64,000 bases of DNA from Trichobilharzia regenti (Eukaryota; Platyhelminthes; Trematoda; Strigeidida; Schistosomatidae). The position numbers were made by a program, and so were the translations under genes. Within the stretch, counting starts at the first letter, position 1, and every line of letters begins with the position of its first letter. Of this stretch, positions 34,753 to 47,228 are shown piece after piece. The stretch covers positions 166,593,509 through 166,657,508 of the forward strand of contig OX235262.1 in NCBI GenBank assembly GCA_944472135.2, read 5' to 3'. Under the pieces are notes generated by a model. That model worked only from the letters and a program-made list of their open reading frames with translations. It was not told the origin of the DNA and did no database searches.

Positions 34753-36111
34753 TTACCATGTGTTCCTGGATATAAGGGTAGTACAGGTTGGGCCTAGGTT
34801 GACGGTTAAAAGGCATAGCATCAAAGGTCTACCCATCCAACTGCTATTCGTCATACCGGTATACACCTTCGGGTTGTTTTTATAACTTAAAGGGAATTGT
34901 GAAGGAAGGTGCTTTGGCTGCAAGACTTTAGGAGTCTTGGAGCCTGACTTTCTATAAGGTGGAGCATGCGGAACACCTCCAGATATACTTATGTTTCGAG
35001 AGGAGTTTTTCGTAACAAGTGATGGTTTGTTGGCATTCTTACTCTCAGCAGGCTTATTGAATACAAAGTATTCTTCCCCATCATTAGTCTCAACCCTGCG
35101 AAATTTGTTCATCGTGGTGAGGTTACTACGTTTGGGGGGAAATTTCTTAGAACAACTTGCAGAAGTTCTAGTCATTTTAACATCTTTCGATGAGGCTTTA
35201 TTTACAGGGGTACTGGTATCTAAATCAGTTCCTAGTTCCATTGGCAGGTGTGTTTGTTGTGTAGTTTGCTGAATGCTAGTTTCAGCACTAGGTGTCTGTT
35301 GCTGTGCACGATCCTTATTTGGTAAATCAAAGCTAGAGGAGGTGACCAGGTTATTACTACGCATTATTCTGCGCTGACACGGTGTTTTATCCTGAGCTAC
35401 GGTTATAGACTTATAACTGCTATTCAGTCTTAAGTGATCCTGACATTTAGTAAACTTACTAGCATCAAGGGAATTACTGAATTTAAAAATGATTGGGCAA
35501 TTAGCCTGGTTAGACTTTTTACGAAGTCGTTTGCATTCACATGGAACACTAGCCATGCCGCAACAAATCAGGATTTTGTGTCTTACAGTTTTCAGGGGCA
35601 GAGAATCTGGGACGTTGTAAACTATAGCTTGGTGAGAAGAGGTTATACGCTTCATCACCTCCGTAGCCAAGCAGTCAATCAGATTTTCAGCTTTATTTAG
35701 GTTGTCTGGAGATATTTTAGGATGCCTTTCTAAAAGACAGGCTATTGGGTCTAAATTCAAAAGCTTATTTTGAGTTACATCCAGTAAACACTTAACCTGG
35801 CCAATATCAGAACGGCTCTCCGTGGTATTTGAGATTGGCAGTGACATACTATCAAACTGATCTAATTTTTTCTGAATTTCACTTACTTGCCTCTGCATAT
35901 CTTTCAAAAGGAGGTTTAGTTTACAGAACTCAGAGTTCTCTAACAGAACATCTTTCACCTGTATCACAGGAGTGAGATCTGCACTCAAACCATTTTGAGA
36001 GCTAGTAGTTGATACTGTATTACCAGGCGGTAATGCAGTTATAACCGAATTTAAGCCACTATCTAAAACAATTGTGTTTCTACGAACACGTTTTTTAGAG
36101 ATTTGGACCAT
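34753..36111 (-). CDS. CR1-like ORF1 protein
   Basis: 452 codons with no stop. The N-terminus is basic (KKRVRRN). A short heptad-like stretch near residues 60-95 (LLKDMQRQVSEIQKKLDQF) could form a coiled coil for self-association. A central part (about 150-230) has the spacing of the RRM-like fold seen in ORF1 proteins of this group, followed by a long basic Ser/Thr-rich tail. No zinc finger is obvious, unlike the ORF1 at 61,888. ORF1 proteins of this type coat the element RNA. The start is the first Met after the presumed 5' end and lies about 190 bp upstream-separated from ORF2. Confidence 0.75.
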   Translation of the reverse strand: MVQISKKRVRRNTIVLDSGLNSVITALPPGNTVSTTSSQNGLSADLTPVIQVKDVLLENSEFCKLNLLLKDMQRQVSEIQKKLDQFDSMSLPISNTTESRSDIGQVKCLLDVTQNKLLNLDPIACLLERHPKISPDNLNKAENLIDCLATEVMKRITSSHQAIVYNVPDSLPLKTVRHKILICCGMASVPCECKRLRKKSNQANCPIIFKFSNSLDASKFTKCQDHLRLNSSYKSITVAQDKTPCQRRIMRSNNLVTSSSFDLPNKDRAQQQTPSAETSIQQTTQQTHLPMELGTDLDTSTPVNKASSKDVKMTRTSASCSKKFPPKRSNLTTMNKFRRVETNDGEEYFVFNKPAESKNANKPSLVTKNSSRNISISGGVPHAPPYRKSGSKTPKVLQPKHLPSQFPLSYKNNPKVYTGMTNSSWMGRPLMLCLLTVNLGPTCTTLISRNTW

Positions 36112-36203
36112 AATTTCAAGAATTATATGACAATAAGCAGTAAATAAATTTCAGAGCAAACACGTGCAAAAATGTCACCAATTTCGAACGTACCTTCAAG
36201 AAA

Positions 36204-36777
36204 TGTGTGTCAAGATGTCAAGAGGTTACATTTATCTGGAGGCACAAATCGTCGTTGATGTGTGAGATTGTGCTGTGAGTATGCTTGTGGTGTTTGCTTT
36301 TCTGTTTGTTTTCCATTTCAGCTCTGTCCGCGTGACCCAGGTTCTCGCAATGGCATCCAAGTCAATGTGTATTGGTCGTGATGGAAAAAAGGGTTGGATC
36401 CCACTTTTGCTGGGGAGTGTCAATGTAGTTGAAGATTGAAGGATCAATTCTTGGTTGTTTGCTCAAAAACCGCCTTCCCCAATTTTCGCGGAGGCATCAA
36501 TACGACAGTCATCGTCTCATCGGTCGCTGATCAGGAAAAAGGCAGGCCAAAACTGTCAGAAGTAACATTGTGATTTGTTATTGTAATATTTGTTCACAGA
36601 ACTTAGTGGAAATATTTTTTATATGTTGGTGTAACAATAAAGAATCCTCGAGTCAACAATTGTTGTTTTGGTTTTTTCGTCCGTTATTGCTAGGCGGTTC
36701 TGAGAAACTTCAAGTAACAGCGTGAGCCCGAGCGTAGCAATAGCTGGGCATTATCTATTTGCGAGACTTGGCTTACA
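36204..36777 (+). mobile_element. 3' end of a Gag-only LTR element
   Basis: 36,204-36,417 matches the last ~210 bp of the internal region of the complete copy (58,982-59,191), ending in a purine-rich stretch ctggggag just before the LTR at 36,418-36,777. The rest of this copy is missing to the left, where the CR1-like element begins. Its LTR forms the first LTR of the tandem array. Confidence 0.75.
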
Positions 36778-39700
36778 CCTGTACTCGATCGCAATTTTCC
36801 CTATTAGCTATTGTGTAGTACTTATTACTGTTGCGGGATCCGAAGTTTATGGTTGATATCGAATTCAGGCGTCCTTCCTCTCTTTTATGTGGTATTTTGT
36901 TAGCTGAAAGTGAATGGAGTGCATTGATACAAGCGAAAATTAGTGTTAACTAATGGGCAGAAACTGCAATACGTTTTGCGATCACTTACAACGGTCACTG
37001 TTTTCTGCCAAAATTTTTAAATGAATTGAATGCACACTGCAACATTTTAGTAATTTGGTGGATTTGAATAGCCTCCTCGTGATCACGTGCGTAAAGACAT
37101 CTGAGGTGTACGTCATTTTGTCCCATTATTGAGTTTGGTTTCATAAACTTCCGAATTTTGTTATTGTCTTGACGCCATATTATTCGCGTTTCTTCGAAGT
37201 TAATTCGCAAAATTATTTTGAAATCGCGTAGAAGTAGTGTCTCACACCTCTTAAAGCTCTGGACGTAAGGTTAAGGAGCGGTTGTTGTATCCATTTAAAG
37301 AGGACTCATCGATTTCTGCAAGTAAGGACTTCGTATCATATTCCTGAATGCCACCAGAAGCGAAGCCCCTTCAGAATCTATTAATGGAGCCCCAGCTTCC
37401 CTATTGCGAAACGTCTTATAGAGACAGGACATAAAATTGACGTTGGTACATCCTAAAGTTTGTGGAAGCCCAAGTTAGGTTAGGGAGTTTAAACCACCTT
37501 TGTGAGTTCCAAAATTATTCGTCATCATACGAAACCTTCTTAGTTAAACTTCGATTTCATACCAGTCAAAGTAGATATACTAATAAATGTTATTTGGTCT
37601 AGTGATCTTCATTGTTATTTTGACCTTCAATATGTGATTTTAATTCCACCTAAATATATTTTCTAACCTCTAAAAGTATTAATTTCATATGTATCCCTGT
37701 GGCAAGTCCATGCGTGACCAGATTGTCCGAAATGTGTAGCAAAAATAAGACACTACACGACCTAGACAAACTGCGACGTTTTAATACTTCGTCTTGTGTC
37801 AAAAATAATGACTGATGTAATGGCACATTGATAATTTTTCATTAATTCTCAATGTGCTCTCTCGATAATAATAAAATTGTCAATCTAGTTGAAGATTGAA
37901 GGATCAATTCTTGGTTGTTTGCTCAAAACCGCCTTCCCCAATTTTCGCGGAGGCATCAATACGACAGTCATCGTCTCATCGGTCGCTGATCAGGAAAAAG
38001 GCAGGCCAAAACTGTCAGAAGTAACATTGTGATTTGTTATTGTAATATTTGTTCACAGAACTTAGTGGAAATATTTTTTATATGTTGGTGTAACAATAAA
38101 GAATCCTCGAGTCAACAATTGTTGTTTTGGTTTTTTCGTCCGTTATTGCTAAGCGGTTCTGAGAAACTTCAAGTAACAGCGTGAGCCCGAGCGTAGCAAT
38201 AGCTGGGCATTATCTATTTGCGAGACTTGGCTTACACCTGTACTCGATCGCAATTTTCCCTATTAGCTATTGTGTAGTACTTATTACTGTTGTGGGATCC
38301 GAAGTTTATGGTTGATATCGAATTCAGGCGTCCTTCCTCTCTTTTATGTGGTATTTTGTTAGCTGAAAGTGAATGGAGTGCATTGATACAAGCGAAAATT
38401 AGTGTTAACTAATGGGCAGAAACTGCAATACGTTTTGCGATCACTTACAACGGTCACTGTTTTCTGCCAAAATTTTTAAATGAATTGAATGCACACTGCA
38501 ACATTTTAGTAATTTGGTGGATTTGAATAGCCTCCTCGTGATCACGTGCGTAAAGACATCTGAGGTGTACGTCATTTTGTCCCATTATTGAGTTTGGTTT
38601 CATAAACTTCCGAATTTTGTTATTGTCTTGACGCCATATTATTCGCGTTTCTTCGAAGTTAATTCGCAAAATTATTTTGAAATCGCGTAGAAGTAGTGTC
38701 TCACACCTCTTAAAGCTCTGGACGTAAGGTTAAGGAGCGGTTGTTGTATCCATTTAAAGAGGACTCATCGATTTCTGCAAGTAAGGACTTCGTATCATAT
38801 TCCTGAATGCCACCAGAAGCGAAGCCCCTTCAGAATCTATTAATGGAGCCCCAGCTTCCCTATTGCGAAACGTCTTATAGAGACAGGACATAAAATTGAC
38901 GTTGGTACATCCTAAAGTTTGTGGAAGCCCAAGTTAGGTTAGGGAGTTTAAACCACCTTTGTGAGTTCCAAAATTATTCGTCATCATACGAAACCTTCTT
39001 AGTTAAACTTCGATTTCATACCAGTCAAAGTAGATATACTAATAAATGTTATTTGGTCTAGTGATCTTCATTGTTATTTTGACCTTCAATATGTGATTTT
39101 AATTCCACCTAAATATATTTTCTAACCTCTAAAAGTATTAATTTCATATGTATCCCTGTGGCAAGTCCATGCGTGACCAGATTGTCCGAAATGTGTAGCA
39201 AAAATAAGACACTACACGACCTAGACAAACTGCGACGTTTTAATACTTCGTCTTGTGTCAAAAATAATGACTGATGTAATGGCACATTGATAATTTTTCA
39301 TTAATTCTCAATGTGCTCTCTCGATAATAATAAAATTGTCAATCTAGTTGAAGATTGAAGGATCAATTCTTGGTTGTTTGCTCAAAACCAACTTCCCCAA
39401 TTTTCGCGGAGGCATCAATACGACAGTCATCGTCTCATCGGTCGCTGTTCAGGAAAGACGCAGGCCAAAACTGTCAGAAGTAACATTGTGATTTATTATT
39501 GTAATATTTGTTCACAGAACTTAGTGGAAATATTTTTTATATGTTGGTGTAACAATGAAGAATCCTCGAGTCAACAATTGTTGTTTTGGTTTTTTCATCC
39601 GTTATTGCTAGGCGTTTCTGAGAAACTTCAAGTAACAGCGTGAGCCCGAGCGTAGCAATAGCTGGGCATTATCTATTTGCGAGACTTGGCTTACACCTGT

Positions 39701-42613
39701 ACTCGATCGCAATTTTCCCTATTAGCTATTGTGTAGTACTTATTACTGTTGTGGGATCCGAAGTTTATGGTTGATATCGAATTCAGGCGTCCTTCCTCTC
39801 TTTTATGTGGTATTTTGTTAGCTGAAAGTGAATGGAGTGCATTGATACAAGCGAAAATTAGTGTTAACTAATGGGCAGAAACTGCAATACGTTTTGCGAT
39901 CACTTACAACGGTCACTGTTTTCTGCCAAAATTTTTAAATGAATTGAATGCACACTGCAACATTTTAGTAATTTGGTGGATTTGAATAGCCTCCTCGTGA
40001 TCACGTGCGTAAAGACATCTGAGGTGTACGTCATTTTGTCCCATTATTGAGTTTGGTTTCATAAACTTCCGAATTTTGTTATTGTCTTGACGCCATATTA
40101 TTCGCGTTTCTTCGAAGTTAATTCGCAAAATTATTTTGAAATCGCGTAGAAGTAGTGTCTCACACCTCTTAAAGCTCTGGACGTAAGGTTAAGGAGCGGT
40201 TGTTGTATCCATTTAAAGAGGACTCATCGATTTCTGCAAGTAAGGACTTCGTATCATATTCCTGAATGCCACCAGAAGCGAAGCCCCTTCAGAATCTATT
40301 AATGGAGCCCCAGCTTCCCTATTGCGAAACGTCTTATAGAGACAGGACATAAAATTGACGTTGGTACATCCTAAAGTTTGTGGAAGCCCAAGTTAGGTTA
40401 GGGAGTTTAAACCACCTTTGTGAGTTCCAAAATTATTCGTCATCATACGAAACCTTCTTAGTTAAACTTCGATTTCATACCAGTCAAAGTAGATATACTA
40501 ATAAATGTTATTTGGTCTAGTGATCTTCATTGTTATTTTGACCTTCAATATGTGATTTTAATTCCACCTAAATATATTTTCTAACCTCTAAAAGTATTAA
40601 TTTCATATGTATCCCTGTGGCAAGTCCATGCGTGACCAGATTGTCCGAAATGTGTAGCAAAAATAAGACACTACACGACCTAGACAAACTGCGACGTTTT
40701 AATACTTCGTCTTGTGTCAAAAATAATGACTGATGTAATGGCACATTGATAATTTTTCATTAATTCTCAATGTGCTCTCTCGATAATAATAAAATTGTCA
40801 ATCTAGTTGAAGATTGAAGGATCAATTCTTGGTTGTTTGCTCAAAACCAAATTCCCCAATTTTCGCGGAGGCATCAATACGACAGTCATCGTCTCATCGG
40901 TCGCTGTTCAGGAAAAAGGCAGGCCAAAACTGTCAGAAGTAACATTGTGATTTATTATTGTAATATTTGTTCACAGAACTTAGTGGAAATATTTTTTATA
41001 TGTTGGTGTAACAATAAAGAATCCTCGAGTCAACAATTGTTGTTTTGGTTTTTTCGTCCGTTATTGCTAGGCGTTTCTGAGAAACTTCAAGTAACAGCGT
41101 GAGCCCGAGCGTAGCAATAGCTGGGCATTATCTATTTGCGAGACTTGGCTTACACCTGTACTCGATCGCAATTTTCCCTATTAGCTATTGTGTAGTACTT
41201 ATTACTGTTGTGGGATCCGAAGTTTATGGTTGATATCGAATTCAGGCGTCCTTCCTCTCTTTTATGTGGTATTTTGTTAGCTGAAAGTGAATGGAGTGCA
41301 TTGATACAAGCGAAAATTAGTGTTAACTAATGGGCAGAAACTGCAATACGTTTTGCGATCACTTACAACGGTCACTGTTTTCTGCCAAAATTTTTAAATG
41401 AATTGAATGCACACTGCAACATTTTAGTAATTTGGTGGATTTGAATAGCCTCCTCGTGATCACGTGCGTAAAGACATCTGAGGTGTACGTCATTTTGTCC
41501 CATTATTGAGTTTGGTTTCATAAACTTCCGAATTTTGTTATTGTCTTGACGCCATATTATTCGCGTTTCTTCGAAGTTAATTCGCAAAATTATTTTGAAA
41601 TCGCGTAGAAGTAGTGTCTCACACCTCTTAAAGCTCTGGACGTAAGGTTAAGGAGCGGTTGTTGTATCCATTTAAAGAGGACTCATCGATTTCTGCAAGT
41701 AAGGACTTCGTATCATATTCCTGAATGCCACCAGAAGCGAAGCCCCTTCAGAATCTATTAATGGAGCCCCAGCTTCCCTATTGCGAAACGTCTTATAGAG
41801 ACAGGACATAAAATTGACGTTGGTACATCCTAAAGTTTGTGGAAGCCCAAGTTAGGTTAGGGAGTTTAAACCACCTTTGTGAGTTCCAAAATTATTCGTC
41901 ATCATACGAAACCTTCTTAGTTAAACTTCGATTTCATACCAGTCAAAGTAGATATACTAATAAATGTTATTTGGTCTAGTGATCTTCATTGTTATTTTGA
42001 CCTTCAATATGTGATTTTAATTCCACCTAAATATATTTTCTAACCTCTAAAAGTATTAATTTCATATGTATCCCTGTGGCAAGTCCATGCGTGACCAGAT
42101 TGTCCGAAATGTGTAGCAAAAATAAGACACTACACGACCTAGACAAACTGCGACGTTTTAATACTTCGTCTTGTGTCAAAAATAATGACTGATGTAATGG
42201 CACATTGATAATTTTTCATTAATTCTCAATGTGCTCTCTCGATAATAATAAAATTGTCAATCTAGTTGAAGATTGAAGGATCAATTCTTGGTTGTTTGCT
42301 CAAAACCAACTTCCCCAATTTTCGCGGAGGCATCAATACGACAGTCATCGTCTCATCGGTCGCTGTTCAGGAAAGAGGCAGGCCAAAACTGTCAGAAGTA
42401 ACATTGTGATTTATTATTGTAATATTTGTTCACAGACCTTAGTGGAAATATTTTATATATGTTGGTGTAACAATAAGTAATTCTCGATTGGACAATCGGT
42501 TTTTTGGTTTTTTCATCCGTTATTGCTAGGCGTTTCTGAGAAACTTCAAGTAACAGCGTGAGCCCGAGCGTAGCAAGAGCTGGGCGTTAACGGTTTACGA
42601 GACGTGGCTGACA
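36418..42613 (+). repeat. Tandem array: five LTRs alternating with four 1,100-bp spacers
   Basis: LTRs lie at 36,418-36,777, 37,878-38,236, 39,337-39,695, 40,796-41,154 and 42,255-42,613, with 1,459 bp between matching points. Spacers are 36,778-37,877, 38,237-39,336, 39,696-40,795 and 41,155-42,254. By eye the four spacers differ at one site (gttgcggg against gttgtggg). The spacer is not retroelement internal sequence: its last ~210 bp match the single-copy duplication at 29,783-29,985. The last LTR is also the 5' LTR of the element at 42,255-51,234. The layout fits amplification by unequal exchange between LTRs flanking a genomic segment. A minus-strand 71-codon frame (for example 36,995-37,210) is present in each spacer; I do not recognise it. 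Confidence 0.9.
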
Positions 42614-42758
42614 GTTTCTGACGGTAGAAACAGATTCTGGCGGATTCAGACAGTTGGTGAATGTTTGGATAGACACCATTCATCTTTCCTGGTGCCGATC
42701 AAGTCCTCTTTGAACAAGCAATATCTGGAACGTTTTTGGAATTGGGTCAAGTTCAACA

Positions 42759-44789
42759 ATGCCTGGGTCAAAGAAGGGACAGAGTGTCTTGGATGCAAAC
42801 AGGAAAGTAAGTCATTGTGACTTGTCTGTCAATTGTAACGATGTGTCTGATGTTAAGCATGACATGGTTGATGTTACTGTTTCGCCGTCCAGGGATAATA
42901 GGAAAATTGAACTCCCTAAGTTTGAACCACGGTGTTTCGATGGAAACCCAGCTGATTATTTACAATTTGTAAAGGAGTTTGAGATTATGCTGAGTAGTTT
43001 TTTATTAAGTGATGAATTGAAATTGATGTATTTGATGAGGTATTGCACTGGAGTCGCTTCAAGAGCTATACAGTGCTGTAAGCTCATGCCCCCTAATGAC
43101 GGATACGCTGAGGCTATGAGCATATTACGTCAAAGGTTTGGAAGACCTTCAATGATTGTAAGGAACGTATACGAATCTGTCAAAGGTAACGCAAGTCAAC
43201 TTCAAGATGACTCCAAGGCACTCACTGAGTTTTTAGATAATCTTATGACTTATAAGAATACCTTGATTTCTATGAATTGCATGAGTGACCTCAACTCGAG
43301 TTTTATACTAGGAGTAATAGCAAGACGCCTACCTACTCGACTGCAAAGGAAGTGGGTGAAGATAAGCTCCCGTATGGAGGATGAGGGTATCGAGCCAAAA
43401 TTTGATGATATCCTGAACCTGGTAAAAGATAGTTTCAATCAATCTATGAGCAAGTTTGCCAGTATATTGAATCTCACCCCTAGAATAGAGCAGTCTGATG
43501 GTAAAACGCAATCATTGATGACGAGTAGGCCTCAGAGAGGTGGATATCGAGAAGGCACCATGATGTCCAGTAATGCATATAGACCTAGTGAGTGTAACAG
43601 GTTTCGTAGTACATCCTCAACAGGTAAGTTACAAGATGCAAGACAAACACGGTTGTGTTTTACACGTTTTCAAGAGGTGCATACAAAGGTGAACTGTGAA
43701 CCAGTGAGCAATTTCAGTGATAAGCTAAATGTAAACTCCAGGCCTGACTCCGAATGGTGTGACGATAACGGTGCAGTCAAGAAGTCTGTAGTTGCAACTG
43801 GTAAGCCATTGTTGAATAGAGTGTCACAGAATAGAGTTACCGCTTCAGAGTGCAGTTCTGACTCCACAAGTTTACAAGGTATTACTAGTCAGAGTGAAGT
43901 TATAAAACCTTTTAGGATTTGCGAGGAGGAACCAAAATTGTCTACTTCTGTTATTAAAGAGTTTGAAAATGATGAAGTCGACGGTAAAGTGAATATTCGT
44001 GATAATGATCATGATGCTTCACAGCACTTTTACTTTTCTAAAACAGCTTTCAATCCCTTGTAAACGTTTTACTTACTTCAATATTGGTTGGTTATCGTGT
44101 GCTTACAACCACGGGATGAAAACGAAACGAACATTCGCGATAATGATCATGATGCTTCACAGGTGTCTTTGGCTGATCATTATGAGATGAGGGATATGCC
44201 TACTACTGCTAAGTTAATTAAAGTTTCTCTACAATTTGAAGGTGAAGTAGAAATAAATGCAGATGCAGTTGCAGAAGGCAGTTATACTTGTGAGACCGTC
44301 AATGTGAGTGATCAGCATGTAGCCCACCTATCATCAGATGCTAGTGCTAAACCTGAGCTGATAGTAAACGACAGCAGTGGTGGTGGTCTTGCAGGTAGAC
44401 AACTATCTGAAAGTCGAGCAACAACAGCTTTTGATCCACCGCTAAGTTCATCAATTTGTGTCACTCAGTCGTCGTTGGTGTTGTCATCCACAATGGAAAA
44501 GTCGCCCATCAACTCAAGTATCTTGTGCAATGATTTTGATAGTAGTGGTGTATTTGAAAAGATATTGCTCAGTTCAGTGAGGATAAGCCAAGTGTGCGCC
44601 AGAGGATTGTTGTTAAATTGACTCGCATGAATAAAGGTTTTCCAAGTTTAAAATTACTATTTGAATGCTATTACCTTTGGTGTAAATTACTCTGTGCCTA
44701 CGCTTGGTTGACCAGATACTTCGTGTGTTTGTTCGTCATCTATGTTATACGATACAATGACATTGGCATGTTTCTGTTTAGATTTGAGG

Positions 44790-44800
<11 letters not shown>
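42759..44800 (+). pseudogene. Gag-like protein of copy A, interrupted
   Basis: Starts MPGSKKGQ as in the complete copy and runs intact to 44,023 (about 421 residues). It is then interrupted by a 107-bp non-LTR fragment (44,024-44,130) with a 29-bp target duplication, which adds a stop. Gag sequence resumes, loses 7 bp near 44,562 (frameshift), and enters the hydrophobic C-terminal segment. It is cut again at 44,793 by a TAA-led insertion, with the last Gag residues reappearing at about 45,555-45,600. No functional product is possible. Confidence 0.85.
44024..44130 (+). mobile_element. Truncated non-LTR fragment in Gag, 29-bp TSD
   Basis: Bounded by 43,995-44,023 and 44,133-44,161, which match over 29 bp with one difference. 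The insert begins gcacttttacttttc and ends at gaaaacgaaacg, lacking the ATT-rich 3' tail. The same insertion point is used in copy C (47,919-48,264), where the tail is present. Confidence 0.8.
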
Positions 44801-44820
<20 letters not shown>

Positions 44821-45555
44821 TTATTTTCATATAAACATAAATTTACATGAAAATGCATGCCATTTTTACAGGCACGATCAAGGATGATATAATGTCAAAT
44901 CTTAAATTGTCTACAAGTTAATAATGTTTCAACAGTTAAATATTTGATATATATATAAATACACATTGTCTGAACTAGGCTGTATAGTTATTGAATTGTA
45001 CAATTGTCCTCCAGGTTGAGCGGAAAATCGACTTCGTTTCGTTTTCATCCCGTGGTTGTAGGCATACGATAATCAACCAATATTGAGGTAAGTACAACGT
45101 TTACAAGGAATTGGAAGCTGTATTAGAAAAATTAAATTGCTGTGGTGTAACATTAAAGTGTAATAGATTAAGTGAGTGAAATATATCATTAATAAACACA
45201 TTTATATAGAAAACAGAATGGGGAAGTAATTAATCCTTAGGCCGACAACGTTCATTTGCAATGTATAATGAAACCAATATATTTTATACTATCATGCGTT
45301 CACTTTTGGCTTTAATACAATTATTTTCAAGCCAGTTGTCTTTATTTCATGTCTTTTTTTCTATTTGGTGCACAACCGTACCCTAAAGAGAATAGGAATA
45401 GAATAAGTCGAATCAAATTCATAAAGAGCTATAAAATGTTAGGTTTAATGGAATATAATGAGAATCAAGTAAAGACGTTATTAGAAAATAAGTGAGACAA
45501 GATATTGTGAAGTGGTATTTAAAGATCCGACAATGGATAGCAAGTTAATTCATAA
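44793..45555 (-). mobile_element. Non-LTR 3'-tail repeat inserted at the Gag end
   Basis: Starts with a (TAA)n run, which is an (ATT)n tail on the minus strand, then the tail with cagg-cacgatcaag and the motif gaaaacgaaacgaag. It extends further 5' than the copies at 47,919 and 60,005. No coding sequence recognised in it. Confidence 0.6.
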
Positions 45556-47228
45556 GATAGAAGAAAGTTAGCAAATGAATTCTGCGACGATTTGCCAAGC
45601 TAGAGCTTCAACCTGAAAAGGGTAGTAGGCGTACTGCTGTTAGTCCTACAATTCTTCAAAATGTAGCACATCAGTGAGCAGTCCAAATTGCTTGCTGTGT
45701 GATTTTGTACATATGTTGATTGCCAGTCGCGTCTCGTAAATAGATAATGCCCAGCTATTGCTACGCTCGGGCTCACGCTGTTACTTGAAGTTTCTCAGAA
45801 ACGCCTAGCAATAACGGACGAAAAAACCAAAACAAACCAATTGGCCAATCGAGAATTACTTATTGTTACACCAACATATAAAAAATATTTCCACTAAGGT
45901 CTGTGAACAAATATTACAATAATAAATCACAATGTTACTTCTGACAGTTTTGGCCTGCCTTTTTCCTGAACAGCGACCGATGAGACGATGACTGTCGTAT
46001 TGATGCCTCCGCGAAAATTGGGGAAGTTGGTTTTGAGCAAACAACCAAGAATTGATCCTTCAATCTTCAACTACATTGAAACTCCCCGGCAAAAATGGGA
46101 TCCAACCCTTTTTTCCTTCACGACCAATACACGTTGACTTGGATGCCATTGCGAGAACCTGGGTCACACGGACAGAGCTGAAATGGAAAACAAACAGAAA
46201 AGCAAACACACCACAAGCATACTCACAGCACAATCTCACACATCAACGACGACCTGTGCCTTCCAGTTAAAGGTATCCTCTTGACATCTTGCAACACAGT
46301 CTCCACTTGCTAGAATGAACCTTGCATAACGCAACGTAACCATAGCAGCACCTCACGATACTCTTCGCACATCCTCTTATCTACTCACTACCAATTACCA
46401 CTGCAATCGCTTGTCACTCATTCTGCCACAGTCCTAGTAATGGTGACGTATGCGAGCCTCAGTCGTCTACACTCCCGTTCCCCGGCGTGTAGGACCGCAG
46501 CTAACAATTATCTCCGTATGCATTTCATTCTCAGCAACAGCTTCCCCGGCGTATACGACCCATCTGCTGTCTCTAACATCAATCAATTCATTCATGGATG
46601 TAGAAGACTAGAAACAACTTCAGAAGTAATCACGACGAAAATGTTTACAAAATTATATAATAACAACAAGTTACGAAGACAGCGAGTAAACACAATGAAT
46701 CCAAAAAACACTAATTGATATGACACACCACACATATATACGAACTGTACACACAAACTCGCAGATCGTGTCTTGATGGAATTCCTTTGATGAATTGCAG
46801 GACTTACACCAGTACGCCTAAAACCCTTCACAGGCTGACGAGTGTAAGTTGTGGAATGTCCGGACACAAACAAGATTAACCAACAATTACAATAATTGGA
46901 ACCCACACAATTATTTAACACAAACATATGTACAATCACTACATCAAGTGTTGTGGATTCTGGCACGACAAACTACCCTTGAAGAACTGTAGGACTTACA
47001 GCAGTACGCCTACATTCCTTCTCAGGTTGATGATCCAAGTGGAAGTCGTCCGGACACAAACAGAATTACCAACAGCTAGATGACAGATGATATCAATTCA
47101 GTATATACAATATGAACATATGTACAAAATCACAGACCAAGCACTTAGGACTGCTCATTGATCCACTACCCTTTGAAGAATTGTAGGACTTACAGCAGTA
47201 CGCCTACAACCTTTCTCAGGTTGACGCT

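Larger units (their letters stand above)
31585..36204 (-). mobile_element. CR1-like non-LTR retrotransposon, near full length
   Basis: A two-ORF element on the minus strand: ORF1 at 34,753-36,111, ORF2 at 31,751-34,557, and a 3' region ending in TA-rich sequence near 31,585. Its 5' end near 36,204 abuts the 3' internal part of a Gag-only element. Order and motifs (APE endonuclease, then RT with YADD) fit the CR1/Jockey branch known from schistosomes (SR1 and relatives). One small deletion breaks ORF2, otherwise it is well preserved. Confidence 0.85.

Noticed and set aside
39374..39643. Frame across array LTRs (also at 40,833, 42,292, 45,856, 49,758 and 50,914)
   Set aside because: Lies entirely in the LTR and changes length with small LTR differences; not a protein gene.
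36418..42613. CRISPR-like or satellite interpretation of the regular 1,459-bp repeat
   Set aside because: Units contain recognisable LTRs and a genomic spacer, and the setting is eukaryotic; recombination between LTRs explains it.
46052..46270. 72-codon frame at the LTR/internal junction (inverted at 50,688-50,906)
   Set aside because: Antisense to the element, spans the LTR boundary and is disrupted in the complete copy near 59,024-59,221; treated as non-coding repeat sequence.
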